From Bacillus norwichensis (lineage in GTDB: Bacteria > Bacillota > Bacilli > Bacillales > Bacillaceae_C), in assembly GCF_014836955.1 (NCBI RefSeq), contig NZ_JACSPV010000020.1, positions 1-62,822 of the forward strand: a stretch of 62,822 nucleotides of DNA, given 5' to 3'. The notes under the pieces are model-generated. The model was not told where the DNA came from, did no database searches, and worked only from the letters and a program-made list of their open reading frames with translations. Positions 1 through 11,401 of this stretch are shown here, piece by piece. The position numbers and the translations under genes are program-made. Position 1 is the first letter of the stretch. Every line of letters begins with the position of its first letter.

Positions 1-102
1 ATACTAATCGATCGAGGACTTAATCTAAAATAGGATGATATGATTTTCGGTATCTTCTTCTCTTATCTGGTTTTGAGGGAATGAATCCCTTTCAATATAA
101 AG

Positions 103-219
103 TCTGGTGGCGATAGCGAAGAGGTCACACCCGTTCCCATCCCGAACACGGTAGTTAAGCTCTTCAGCGCCGATGGTAGTGAGGGGCTTCCCCTTGTGAG
201 AGCAGGACGTCGCCGGGCA
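103..219 (+). rRNA. rrf: 5S ribosomal RNA
   Basis: The stretch closely matches the Bacillus 5S rRNA consensus, including the GGTGGCGATAGCGAAGAGG 5' segment and the conserved CGAACACGG loop region, and its ends can pair. It is about 117 nt, the normal size. It should be the last gene of an rRNA operon whose 16S and 23S genes lie left of the window. In B. subtilis rrnO lies in this position, between gyrA and yaaC/guaB. Exact ends are uncertain by a few bases. Confidence 0.95.
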
Positions 220-224
220 ATAAA

Positions 225-258
225 GAAAACATGGAGTCAATCGGCTTCATGTTTTTTT
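225..258 (+). terminator. rRNA operon terminator
   Basis: AAACATG and CATGTTT arms with a further GAG/CTT pairing flank a short loop, followed by a run of seven T. It sits 6 bases after the 5S gene and would end the rRNA operon transcript. Confidence 0.8.
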
Positions 259-285
259 GTGGAGAAAAGTTTCCTTTTTCAGGCG

Positions 286-400
286 TTCGCACAATCAAGT
301 GCTGTTTTAGCACGATAACCTCCAATTTCGCACGATAAAATGAAAAATCGCACGATAAACCCGATTTTCGCACGATTCCTCCAGAATTCGCACGATAACC
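286..400. repeat. short repeats on a 20-bp period (GCACGATAA core)
   Basis: The core GCACGATA (or GCACGATT) starts at 310, 330, 350, 370 and 390, exactly 20 bp apart, with a diverged copy (GCACAATC) at 289. Most copies are preceded by TTTCG or ATCG. The spacing is close to two helical turns, so all cores face the same side of the DNA. From memory, similar GCACGATAA strings occur between genes in other Bacillus genomes. No function is known to me. The rest of the gap to 552 holds nothing recognisable. Confidence 0.85.
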
Positions 401-552
401 GGTTCGAAGCCAAAAAGATGATCCCAGGGCAAAAGCAACAACCAATTTGAAGTGAAAAATATGAGCTAGAGACTAAAAGAAGAAATAATTTATTTCCTCT
501 ATCATGTCCGCGGCCCGGGACAGCCCACCTTCTTCAAGGGAATTGCGCCTCA

Positions 553-1497
553 CTATGTGTACTGTTTCATTAAGAAACGAAATATCATCCTCGGACATTT
601 TATCTCAGATATTTCCAAGAAGGTATGGATAAATGGATATGTATCATCCGCTGCTGTTTTGATCAGGTCAAACCACCACTCAGTTTCATACCGTGCAATC
701 ATACTCAAATTATATAGTAGTAGGTAATGGACCATGATATCTGGAATAGTGCTGAGTTGCTCAAGGGAAGCGTTGATCCCATATAAGTTTTTAAAAAGAT
801 GGTATCTGAAAGGAGGATTTAGTTCAGATTGCTTCCCATCAATTATCAATTCATCTGTTTCCCAATGAATCATTCCTCCATTTTTTTCTTCAAGAAAATT
901 CTTCAATCGCTTTTCACCCATATGGAAGGTATGCGTTAATTCTATGGGGATATGCCAATGGTCGTTTATTTTATCGAATAAAATAATATTTCGTTTACGA
1001 TGAATAAATTGAAATAAATCATCCAGTTCTGGAATGAGGGCAAGCAAGTCCCCCATTTTGAATTTTTCCCCTTCTAAGTGGTTCATTTGGAACATTTTCT
1101 CAGCGAAATGCGTACATAAGCCATTTCTTTGTATCTTCACTTCGTCTTGAAAGAATTGGTAGTTCCTTTTTTTCTTTTTTCTCGTTGATACTCCATGGGC
1201 AAGAACAGAAGTTGAACTGGGATAGTATGGATCAACGGTAAGCAGCCCTGCTTTGATTAAATGTACGAATCCATAAAATAGAAGAACAGGTTTTATGGAA
1301 AAGGGGGAGCTAGAGGCTTGTTTATAGTAGGTTTCCGCCTGTTCTAAAAAGTACATGAATGGGTAACAATTATCATAGCTTTTTCTCTCGGCTTCTGTAA
1401 CAGAGAGGTGTAAGTAGCATTTTTTTAAATAAAATTGCACAGTGGAGGCAGATTGAAAAGAATTGAATTTAAGCCATATTTCATCAAGTTTCAACAT
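553..1497 (-). CDS. yaaC: YaaC-like protein of unknown function
   Basis: The predicted 314-residue protein matches the size and position of B. subtilis YaaC (about 315 residues, between rrnO and guaB). Its function is unknown to me. The start is taken at the ATG whose reverse-strand leader carries GGAGGGG about 6 bases upstream; a longer reading adds 13 codons without a ribosome site. There is no signal peptide or clear membrane segment, and aromatic residues are frequent. It is transcribed away from guaB, and about 110 bp between the two starts holds both control regions. Identification rests on length, synteny and general resemblance. Confidence 0.85.
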   Translation of the reverse strand: MLKLDEIWLKFNSFQSASTVQFYLKKCYLHLSVTEAERKSYDNCYPFMYFLEQAETYYKQASSSPFSIKPVLLFYGFVHLIKAGLLTVDPYYPSSTSVLAHGVSTRKKKKRNYQFFQDEVKIQRNGLCTHFAEKMFQMNHLEGEKFKMGDLLALIPELDDLFQFIHRKRNIILFDKINDHWHIPIELTHTFHMGEKRLKNFLEEKNGGMIHWETDELIIDGKQSELNPPFRYHLFKNLYGINASLEQLSTIPDIMVHYLLLYNLSMIARYETEWWFDLIKTAADDTYPFIHTFLEISEIKCPRMIFRFLMKQYT

Positions 1498-1545
1498 AAA
1501 AATCCCCTCCGAATAATTTGAAAAATGGAACATCAACTGTATTCC

Positions 1546-1574
1546 TTGACAGTATTTTAACCAATTGATAACCT
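1546..1574 (+). promoter_or_regulatory. sigma-A-like promoter of guaB
   Basis: TTGACA at 1546-1551 is followed after 17 bp by TAACCT at 1569-1574. The -35 is perfect and the -10 weak (4 of 6). It would give a leader of about 25 nt ahead of the guaB ribosome site GCAGGGGG. No purine riboswitch fits into so short a leader. Confidence 0.55.
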
Positions 1575-1582
1575 ACTAATAA

Positions 1583-3073
<1,491 letters not shown>

Positions 3074-3096
3074 TGAGGGTGTCTGATGCCCTTGTA

Positions 3097-3133
3097 AAAT
3101 GACAGGACTCTGGGTGAGTCCTGTCATTTTTTG
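3097..3133 (+). terminator. terminator of guaB
   Basis: AATGACAGGACTC and GAGTCCTGTCATT form a perfect 13-bp stem with a TGGGT loop, followed by a run of T. It is a textbook intrinsic terminator. Confidence 0.93.
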
Positions 3134-3220
3134 TTTAATAAATTAAAAATTTATCACATAATGTCCATCGACAAGCAGACTTCCCCATCACCCTTACAAT
3201 CAGTCAACATGGCTTCGAAA

Positions 3221-3333
3221 TACAGGAAGTACTAGTGCAGGCGAAGCGACAGGACGTCACGTTATGAGCCTGCCGACGTACAGGAAGTACTAGTGCAAGC
3301 GAAGCGACAGGACGTCGCGTTATGAGCCTGCCG
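3221..3333. repeat. two tandem 55-bp repeats
   Basis: A unit beginning TACAGGAAGTACTAGTGCA and ending GAGCCTGCCG occurs at 3221-3275 and again at 3279-3333, 58 bp apart, with only a few mismatches. Each contains GCGAAGCGACAGGACGTC. Diverged forms of the same unit are seen at 9329-9372 and 59591-59640, so this is a dispersed family and not a single local duplication. Confidence 0.85.
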
Positions 3334-3700
3334 TGTGCCATGGATAAAACCAATCGCTGTTGAAGGCGACTACACCTTCTATAGCGTTCGTCTAGCTTTG
3401 CGCCGATAAGTAGGCACTCTCTGTACTTTATGTTTCCTTTATCTCCGTCGGGGGGATTATTTGTCCAGCTACGGAAGGCAGCGGCTCAAGGGCGCTTCGG
3501 TCAATTCAATGAAGTGAAAGAACGATTTCACTAAGCTATCCTCCAACGGATAGGATGTCGTAGCGCCACCGTTCACAGCTGGTGACACTAGTACTTGCCG
3601 CTCCTAAAAAGCTGTCTTCCAGTTTTGTACGGTAGATCAACAGGAGCTTGCACTTTTCTTATGAATTCTAATTTCCATCGTAATGGAAATGACATATTTA
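3334..3700. repeat. repeat-rich non-coding gap before dacA
   Basis: No convincing gene lies here. The part at about 3390-3470 (GCGCCGATAAGTAGG, TTTCCTTTATCTC, then TCCAGCTACGG) resembles 50580-50660 and the reverse complement of the tandem repeat at the right edge of the window. A small reading frame at 3595-3789 has no ribosome site or recognisable content. Confidence 0.55.
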
Positions 3701-3769
3701 CAAGCTATTCATCTATAACTAACTATGATAAAATGACAAACGGGTACATAATATTTGGAGGGTCTACTT

Positions 3770-5107
3770 TTGAAAAAACAAGCGCATAAACGGTTTATAG
3801 CTTTCTTCGTCATGGTCATCATGCTCATTACCACAATAAACATTCCTGCAAAGGCTTCCGCTGAAAGCGCGTTGGACATTCATGCGGACGCTGCAATTGT
3901 TGTGGAAGCAAGCACAGGGAAAATTTTATATGCAAAAAATGAAGATACTGCACTCGGAATTGCATCTATGTCTAAAATGATGACCGAGTATTTAATGTTT
4001 GAAGCTATCAAAGATAAGAAAATTAAATGGGATCAAGAACAGACAATCAGCGATTATGTTCATGAAGTATCCATAGATACAAATTTATCCAATGTTCCGC
4101 TTGAGGCAGGAAAAAAATATACAATCAAGCAATTATATGAAGCCATGGCCATTTATTCGGCAAATGGAGCAACAATCGCTATTGCTGAGGCGATTGCAGG
4201 TTCTGAACAAAAATTCGTTGATCTGATGAATGCCAAAGCAAAAGAGCTTGGCTTAGAAAATTATAAATTTGTCAATTCAACTGGTTTAAATAATAAAGAT
4301 TTAAAAGGGAAGCATGTTAAAGGAACGGGTGCTGAGGAAGAAAACATTATGTCAGCCCGTGCCATGGCAAAATTGGCGTCACAGCTGTTGAATGATTATC
4401 CAGAAGTTCTTGAAACAACAAGCATTCCGGAAAAAGATTTTCCAGGAATGCCTGGAAAAATGAAAAACTGGAACTGGATGCTGCCATCCCTTATTTTCAC
4501 TTATGAAGGCGTTGATGGTCTAAAAACAGGAACAACTGACTTTGCAGGCTATTGTTTTACAGGTACGGCCAAGAAAAACGATATGCGGGTTATAACTGTT
4601 GTCATGAATGCCAAAGATAAATCTGGGAAAGGTGCATACGAGTCTCGCTTTGTTGAAACAAAGAAAATGTTGGACTATGCATTCAACAATTTTTCAATGA
4701 AAGAACTCTACCCCAATGATTATAAAGTAAAGGGTCATGAGTCCCTCTCTGTCATTAATGGCAAAGAAAAGAAGGTTGCTATTCAATCAGACGCTCCAAT
4801 CCAGGTTATTATAAGGAATGGGGAAGAGAAGTCGTATAAGCCTGAATTCAAAGTGAATAAAAAGCTTTTAAATAAGGATGGTCAATTGACTGCACCTGTG
4901 AAAAAAGGCGAAAAAATCGGAACCCTTGAATTAAAATATGAGGGTGAGCATGACTATGGATATATTAGCAAGCCTGCTTCTGCTAATATGGTAACAGTGG
5001 AAAAAGTGGAGAAGGCAAATTGGTTTGTCCTATCCATGAGAAGTATTGGCGGTTTTATTGGGGACGTATGGAATAGTGCTGCCAAGACTGTTAAAGGTTG
5101 GTTTTGA
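3770..5107 (+). CDS. dacA: D-alanyl-D-alanine carboxypeptidase DacA (PBP5)
   Basis: This penicillin-binding protein removes the terminal D-Ala from peptidoglycan pentapeptides outside the membrane. TTG at 3770 is chosen because GGAGG lies 8 bases upstream; an earlier in-frame TTG overlaps that site. The 445 residues carry a signal peptide (about 1-31, cleavage after AKASA), the catalytic SMSK motif (Ser66, Lys69), the SAN triad and the KTGTT motif. A PBP5-type C-terminal beta domain and an amphipathic membrane-anchoring helix end the protein. In B. subtilis pdxS-pdxT follow; here a T-box and serS follow directly. Confidence 0.96.
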   Translation: MKKQAHKRFIAFFVMVIMLITTINIPAKASAESALDIHADAAIVVEASTGKILYAKNEDTALGIASMSKMMTEYLMFEAIKDKKIKWDQEQTISDYVHEVSIDTNLSNVPLEAGKKYTIKQLYEAMAIYSANGATIAIAEAIAGSEQKFVDLMNAKAKELGLENYKFVNSTGLNNKDLKGKHVKGTGAEEENIMSARAMAKLASQLLNDYPEVLETTSIPEKDFPGMPGKMKNWNWMLPSLIFTYEGVDGLKTGTTDFAGYCFTGTAKKNDMRVITVVMNAKDKSGKGAYESRFVETKKMLDYAFNNFSMKELYPNDYKVKGHESLSVINGKEKKVAIQSDAPIQVIIRNGEEKSYKPEFKVNKKLLNKDGQLTAPVKKGEKIGTLELKYEGEHDYGYISKPASANMVTVEKVEKANWFVLSMRSIGGFIGDVWNSAAKTVKGWF

Positions 5108-5132
5108 ATTTGATGTAAGTTTTATAAAAAAT

Positions 5133-5161
5133 TTGCATTTATATAGTGGATATAGTATAGT
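5133..5161 (+). promoter_or_regulatory. sigma-A-like promoter of the serS leader
   Basis: TTGCAT at 5133-5138 is followed after 17 bp by TATAGT at 5156-5161. Transcription would begin near 5168, just before the first T-box stem. Confidence 0.7.
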
Positions 5162-5167
5162 ATCAGA

Positions 5168-5418
5168 AAATTGATATGAGCGAACGTGTAGAAAGGAAAT
5201 AGTAGCAGGTGACGCGTCTTTCAGAGAGCCGATGGTTGGTGAGAATCGGCAACGCAGCCTGCGAATCCCTCCTTGAGCAAAATGCCGAATGCCGTGGCTA
5301 GTAAGCATTTTCGGGTCACACCCGTTATCCAATAAAGAGGAAAGCAATATGCTTTCAATATGGGTGGCAACGCGGGTAAACTCTCGTCCCTTTTGGGGAT
5401 TGGGAGTTTTTTTGTTTT
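5168..5418 (+). promoter_or_regulatory. T-box leader controlling serS
   Basis: The leader has the T-box signature GGGTGGCAACGCGGG at 5362-5376, followed by a terminator hairpin (AACTCTCGTCCC with GGGGATTGGGAGTT and a T run, about 5378-5415). The Stem I distal element GAGAGCCGATGG...GAATCGGC lies at 5223-5250. The likely specifier is TCC (serine) at 5266-5268, inside GAATCCCTCCTTGAG. Uncharged tRNA-Ser would pair with the specifier and the T-box bulge, favour the antiterminator, and allow serS transcription. The specifier call is inference from pattern. Confidence 0.93.
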
Positions 5419-5422
5419 TTAA

Positions 5423-6718
<1,296 letters not shown>

Positions 6719-6775
6719 AGGGGCTTCGTAAGATAAACCCAGTTTTTGAAAGAGCGCCGCTCTTTACAATTATTT

Positions 6776-6808
6776 CAAGCGGCTCCAGTTTTAGGAGCCG
6801 CTTTTTTA
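6776..6808 (+). terminator. terminator of serS
   Basis: AGCGGCTCC and GGAGCCGCT form a stem around AGTTTTA and lead into a run of T. The sequence just after (6811-6865) is a copy of a dispersed repeat also seen near 14986 and 59735. Confidence 0.9.
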
Positions 6809-6944
6809 AAAAATGAGCTGCTTTGCTGTGGTGCCTCATCAAAATGCGTCTTGTGCTTGTCACCTAAAGGTTGCGCGCCTTTCGTTGTTTTTATGGTCGG
6901 ATTATCTGAATTTCAGTGTGACTACTCAGAGCTTAATGTTTTTC

Positions 6945-8234
6945 TTAATTGTTTTTTTTTACATTAAAATTATCCGTTATCAACAGCCAGTTTTGCGGGA
7001 AAGGAAGTCCAAGCTTCCAATACCCGACACCGCGAATACCCAACTCCTTGACCAAGTCGAATTTGGCTTGTATGGACCGTGCATCTTCAAACCAGACCTC
7101 ATGCTCTTTTCCATCTTGGTCGGTATAATGGAAAAAAGGTGCTTGTGCTGTTGTATCATATTCGATGGCAGCGTTGTTTTCCGCGGCAATTTGTATGGCT
7201 CTTTGAGGGCTGATAGCTACCGCTGTTGTCCCTTGAACAAAAGGAAGAGTCCAATCGTATCCATATAGGTTTTGCCCCATCATGATCTTTTCAGGCGGGA
7301 TTTCAGTAATAGCGTATTCCAGCACATCTCTGACAGAATTAATCGGAGATACAGCCATGGCAGGGCCGCCGCTGTATCCCCATTCATATGTCATGATTAA
7401 GGTATAATCAACAATTTCTCCATGCGCTTTATAATCATGACCTTCATACCATTCTCCTTGTTGTGTTGCACTTGTTTTTGGAGCCAGCGCAGTTGAAATA
7501 ATAAATCCTTCTTGATGAAATAGACCTCTGGCTCTTCGCAGAAAGTTATTATATGCCTCTCTGTCTTCGCCAGCTATTCTTTCGAAGTCAAAATGAATAT
7601 CCGTAAATCCGACCCGTTTCGCTTCAGCAAGTATATTATTTAAAAATGTTGTTTGAACCTTTTCGTCTGTAAGGAGAATATGGACTAATTCCGTATTAAA
7701 CTGCCCATCCTCCTGATTAGCCAACACCATAGCAAGAAATGTATTGTTTGCTTTTGCTATGTCCGGAAATTTATTAAGATTCGGGGGATCTAGTGATCCG
7801 TCCCGTTTGGGAAAATAAGAAAAGGGGGCCAGATAAGTCAAATAGGGAGCTGCTTCCCTTGCGCTGGACTCAAGCTGTGGTGATACTTCTCCAACACGCC
7901 TCGGTTCCACATAGGCTAAAAACTCTCCATCTCTTTTTGCTCTTTGTGGAATGTAGAGTCGCAGTCCTACTTGAATGGGCTGGTTTACATGAATACCGTT
8001 AATTCGTGCTAATTCCTGGTAGGATATCCCAAATTTTTGGGCTATGGCCCACAGGCTATCACCAGGCTGTACCCAGTAAAAACTGCCTAAAATGGGAATG
8101 ACCAATGCCTGCCCAACAACCAACTGATCTCGATTGGGAAGTTGATTGGCTTCGGCAATAATAGCAGGAGAGATATTATAACGAGAGGCAATTGAGTTCA
8201 ATGTCTCATTGGGCTCGACGACATGAATCTGCAT
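6945..8234 (-). CDS. yaaH: spore cortex glycosidase YaaH/SleL (two LysM and GH18)
   Basis: The predicted 429-residue enzyme is an N-acetylglucosaminidase that degrades cortex fragments during spore germination. Two LysM domains (about 2-47 and 52-96) bind peptidoglycan or coat. A GH18 domain follows, with the catalytic signature DIHFDFE placing the acid at Glu218. There is no signal peptide, as expected for a protein made in the mother cell and placed in the coat. The start is supported by AAGGAGG on the minus strand. It is transcribed against its neighbours from a candidate sigma-E promoter. Length matches B. subtilis YaaH (427). Confidence 0.93.
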   Translation of the reverse strand: MQIHVVEPNETLNSIASRYNISPAIIAEANQLPNRDQLVVGQALVIPILGSFYWVQPGDSLWAIAQKFGISYQELARINGIHVNQPIQVGLRLYIPQRAKRDGEFLAYVEPRRVGEVSPQLESSAREAAPYLTYLAPFSYFPKRDGSLDPPNLNKFPDIAKANNTFLAMVLANQEDGQFNTELVHILLTDEKVQTTFLNNILAEAKRVGFTDIHFDFERIAGEDREAYNNFLRRARGLFHQEGFIISTALAPKTSATQQGEWYEGHDYKAHGEIVDYTLIMTYEWGYSGGPAMAVSPINSVRDVLEYAITEIPPEKIMMGQNLYGYDWTLPFVQGTTAVAISPQRAIQIAAENNAAIEYDTTAQAPFFHYTDQDGKEHEVWFEDARSIQAKFDLVKELGIRGVGYWKLGLPFPQNWLLITDNFNVKKNN

Positions 8235-8282
8235 TTTTTTCCTCCTTATAACTGTTCAAAAATATATAATTCACCTTGTCCC

Positions 8283-8311
8283 ATTGTATGTATTATGTAA
8301 AAATAAAAGAC
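8283..8311 (-). promoter_or_regulatory. candidate sigma-E promoter of yaaH
   Basis: Read on the minus strand, GTCTTTT is followed after 14 bp by CATACAAT, an exact sigma-E type -10. The -35 is weak, but the same GTnCTTT plus 14-bp layout occurs ahead of bofA. Sigma-E control of yaaH is known in B. subtilis. Confidence 0.55.
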
Positions 8312-8343
8312 CAATCAATATTTTAAAAATCAGATACACTTAG

Positions 8344-8817
<474 letters not shown>

Positions 8818-8836
8818 TAGCGATAGGCAGCGGACT

Positions 8837-8902
8837 GAGTATTTAAATGTTATTTACTTATATGGGTGCCGACAGAAAGGGCTAATTAACTTTTAAATAC
8901 TC
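8837..8902. repeat. 16-bp inverted repeat with a 34-bp loop
   Basis: GAGTATTTAAATGTTA at 8837-8852 faces TTAACTTTTAAATACTC at 8886-8902, complementary with one mismatch and a one-base shift. No T run follows directly, so it is not an ordinary terminator. It lies between tadA and the SRP RNA promoter. Confidence 0.6.
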
Positions 8903-8940
8903 TTTATAGCAATGGGGTTTTTAATAAAACGTAACAGACA

Positions 8941-8969
8941 TTGATTTTTTAGAGAAAAAGTAGTAAAAT
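8941..8969 (+). promoter_or_regulatory. sigma-A promoter of the SRP RNA gene
   Basis: TTGATT at 8941-8946, 17 bp, then TAAAAT at 8964-8969. The predicted start of transcription coincides with the 5' end of the RNA at about 8975. Confidence 0.8.
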
Positions 8970-8974
8970 AGGAT

Positions 8975-9245
8975 ATGCCGCGCTAGACGGGGAAGTAGCG
9001 GATCCCTGTACCCGAAATCCGCTCCAGCGGGGTTGAATCCCTTCCAGAGGCTGCTGTTTTGTCTGGTCTGCCTCAAGTAAGTGGTGTAGACACCCGGGTC
9101 CTGCGCAATGGGAACCCATGAACCATGTCAGGTCCGGAAGGAAGCAGCATTAAGTGGAACCTCTCATGTGCCGCAGGGCAGCCTGGGTCGAGCTAACTGC
9201 TTGAGTAACGCAGATGAAGCACTGTCGAAGGAAGGTGCGCGGTAT
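8975..9245 (+). ncRNA. ffs: signal recognition particle RNA (large Bacillus type)
   Basis: The RNA is about 271 nt, the large Bacillus form with an Alu domain. It ends in complementary termini (ATGCCGCGC with GCGCGGTAT). The conserved domain IV segment ATGTCAGGTCCGGAAGGAAG, which binds Ffh, lies at 9125-9144 and is followed by CAGCATTAAGTGG. It lies downstream of tadA, as in B. subtilis, with its own promoter and terminator. It works with Ffh in co-translational membrane targeting. Confidence 0.95.
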
Positions 9246-9260
9246 TGATTAAGAAACGAC

Positions 9261-9294
9261 AAACCCATTCGTGATTGAAGCGGATGGGTTTTTT
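9261..9294 (+). terminator. terminator of the SRP RNA gene
   Basis: AAACCCATTCG and CGGATGGGTTT pair across a TGATTGAAG loop and lead into a T run. Confidence 0.88.
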
Positions 9295-9328
9295 GTGATG
9301 AAAGAACTTTTTTGTCATATAGAAGATA

Positions 9329-9600
9329 GCAGTGCAAGCAAAGCGATAGGGTGTCGCTGTTTGAGCCTGCCGAACTAAAGCTTAGGATATGGCGGCTAGG
9401 CGCCATCAGCACAAGATCAAGGCATACTGAAGTTTATTTAGGAAGAATCCAGTGGACGGCTTATTCAAGGATTCTCATTGCAAAGCTGCATGAAACAACT
9501 TTTCATGATGTAATTGAAATGAGCAGCTTTGCTATGTTAGCAAGAAACTCCCTTATCAAATTCGTTGATTTGAAACCTAAACTGCTCTTAGCGCGTAACA
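9329..9600. repeat. degenerate dispersed repeat
   Basis: The first part (9329-9372, ending GAGCCTGCCG) matches the 55-bp unit at 3221. The rest (ACTTTTCATGATGTAATTG, GAGCAGCTTTGCTATG, then TTATCAAATTCG) matches 59700-59785 in the same order. A reading frame across it (9351-9620) has no ribosome site and is judged accidental. Confidence 0.6.
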
Positions 9601-9627
9601 ATATAAGCAAAGAGAGGTGAAGATTTT

Positions 9628-11298
9628 ATGTTTGAAAAATATATCATTCCTACTTTGATCCTTTTGTTTTTCATTCCAACGTCTGTTTATGCTGTTGATT
9701 TTTCAATTCCAGATGTAAAAATAGATGCCTATTTACAGGAAGATGGAGATGTCAATGTCAGTGAACAACATACTTATACTTTTGATGGAAAATTTAATGG
9801 CATTACCCGGGAAATATTCCCGAAAAAAGGTGCGGAAATAAGCGATTTAATGGCGAAAGAGAAAGAAAAAAGTCTAAAGGTGGAAAAAGAGGAAGAATTG
9901 TATAAAATTCACCGTAGTGGTAAGGATGAAACGATCCAGATAGATATACATTACACGATTAAGAATGGGCTGGAGAAGTATACTGATGTAACAGAATTTT
10001 ATTGGCCTTTTTTTGATGATCGAAATGAAGCGGACTATGGGAAAATGACCATTGCTATTCATCCCCCACAACCGACAGATGATGCCATTGCGTTAGGATA
10101 TGAGTCGGCTTTTAAAAAGGAGAGTGTGGCAGATGATGGGACAGTCATCTTTTCAATGGGAGAAGTGGAAGCTGGAGAAAATGGGGATATAAGGGTTGCT
10201 TATGACTCAACTTTATTTCCTATCATGTTACTGACAGCAGATAAAGAAATGAAAGAAAAAATCGTCAGTGAGAAAAGAACGCTGGAAGAAAATGCGATTA
10301 TTTATGCGAAGAATAAAAGTAAGACGGCCTCGATAGCGATATGGATATTAGCGGGATTCACAGCTTTGTTTGTAGTCATAGCTATGAATGAATTTAGTAG
10401 GTCCAAACGGAAACGGAAGGAAGTTTTGGAGGCTGTTTTTAATCAAAAACTAAAAGTTCCTGCGCAGCAAATGAGTATGCCTGCGACTATCTTATTTACG
10501 GATGCATTTCATAACTGCACAATAGCAGCAGGGTTGATGGACCTTGTTCGTCTAGGCTATGTTGAACAGACAAAAACAGGGCATTTTCAATTAATCAGTA
10601 GAGAGGCAAAAAAGGAGCATGAGAGGATTCTTATCAGTTTCTTATTCGATAAAATCGGATGGAATGGCAAGTTCAGTATGGATAACTTAGAAGATTTTAT
10701 GGAAAATAAGAAAAACCACATGGATTATACCAATGAAATTAATAGATGGAAAGCGGCGGTTACAAATGAAACAAAGCAGGCTAGTTTATATGACCAACGA
10801 AAAACAGTCAGAATGACAGTTGGATTATTGAGCCTTTTTCCTTTTTTGTTTATCATTTTGTCAGCTAAATATGATCTTTTCTTATATATGACTTTATTTA
10901 TTTTCCTGTTTATGGTCTATGTGGGATTTGCAATCTTTTACAAGCCTTTGGCAGTAAAAGGGGTGCGCACGCAGGTAGAGTGGGGAAGATTAGTTTATGA
11001 ATTTGATCAAATTTCTGATTGGGATTGGAAACTTTATAACGAAGATGATCGAATGCGGGCAATGATTTATTCACTTGGAATCGGAGATTCAACCACCGCC
11101 AAAATGAACAGAAGTACAGTTCTCGATCAATCAGCTAGCTTTTCCAGTTTTTATCCGATGAACTGGTTAATCTTGACTTCATCTTTTGATACTGCAGGAG
11201 AACAGGCAAAAACCACAGTTGCATCTCAATCAAGTGGGAGTTCCTCTTCTGTTGGTGGTGGAGTTGGAGGCGGTGGTGGCGGATCAGGAGCATTTTAA
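9628..11298 (+). CDS. DUF2207-family membrane protein
   Basis: The predicted 556-residue protein begins with a signal peptide (about 1-22, VYA|VDF). A large extracytoplasmic DUF2207-type domain contains a motif resembling FNGITREIFP. A transmembrane helix at about 230-250 is followed by a cytoplasmic part, then two helices at about 398-438. The C-terminus is very glycine rich. The ribosome site AGAGAGGTG precedes the ATG. Its function is unknown to me. It sits between the SRP RNA and dnaX, where B. subtilis has no gene, so it looks like a lineage-specific insertion; flanking repeats fit this view. Confidence 0.85.
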   Translation: MFEKYIIPTLILLFFIPTSVYAVDFSIPDVKIDAYLQEDGDVNVSEQHTYTFDGKFNGITREIFPKKGAEISDLMAKEKEKSLKVEKEEELYKIHRSGKDETIQIDIHYTIKNGLEKYTDVTEFYWPFFDDRNEADYGKMTIAIHPPQPTDDAIALGYESAFKKESVADDGTVIFSMGEVEAGENGDIRVAYDSTLFPIMLLTADKEMKEKIVSEKRTLEENAIIYAKNKSKTASIAIWILAGFTALFVVIAMNEFSRSKRKRKEVLEAVFNQKLKVPAQQMSMPATILFTDAFHNCTIAAGLMDLVRLGYVEQTKTGHFQLISREAKKEHERILISFLFDKIGWNGKFSMDNLEDFMENKKNHMDYTNEINRWKAAVTNETKQASLYDQRKTVRMTVGLLSLFPFLFIILSAKYDLFLYMTLFIFLFMVYVGFAIFYKPLAVKGVRTQVEWGRLVYEFDQISDWDWKLYNEDDRMRAMIYSLGIGDSTTAKMNRSTVLDQSASFSSFYPMNWLILTSSFDTAGEQAKTTVASQSSGSSSSVGGGVGGGGGGSGAF

Positions 11299-11359
11299 CT
11301 GATCCTGTTTATATCTTTTTTCAATGACACTCTTTCTGTAATTTCCCCTTGGATTAAGG

Positions 11360-11365
11360 TATAAT
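11360..11365 (+). promoter_or_regulatory. -10 element ahead of dnaX
   Basis: A perfect TATAAT lies about 36 bp before the dnaX start. No good -35 is visible at 16-18 bp. Confidence 0.45.
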
Positions 11366-11401
11366 ACATTGTAGAACAAATACTTTAAAGGGAGGCAGAG
11401 C

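Noticed and set aside
286-400. CRISPR array
   Set aside because: The repeats are 20 bp apart with cores of only 8-9 bp and no real spacers, and there are no cas genes.
164-445. Minus-strand protein frame of 93 codons
   Set aside because: It lies over the 5S gene, its terminator and the phased repeats, with no ribosome site.
6813-7268. Plus-strand frame of 151 codons opposite yaaH
   Set aside because: It covers the terminator region and the antisense of a well-supported gene, and contains no recognisable domain.
9351-9620. Protein of 89 codons before the DUF2207 gene
   Set aside because: It coincides with a dispersed repeat also found before coaX, where the frame is not kept.
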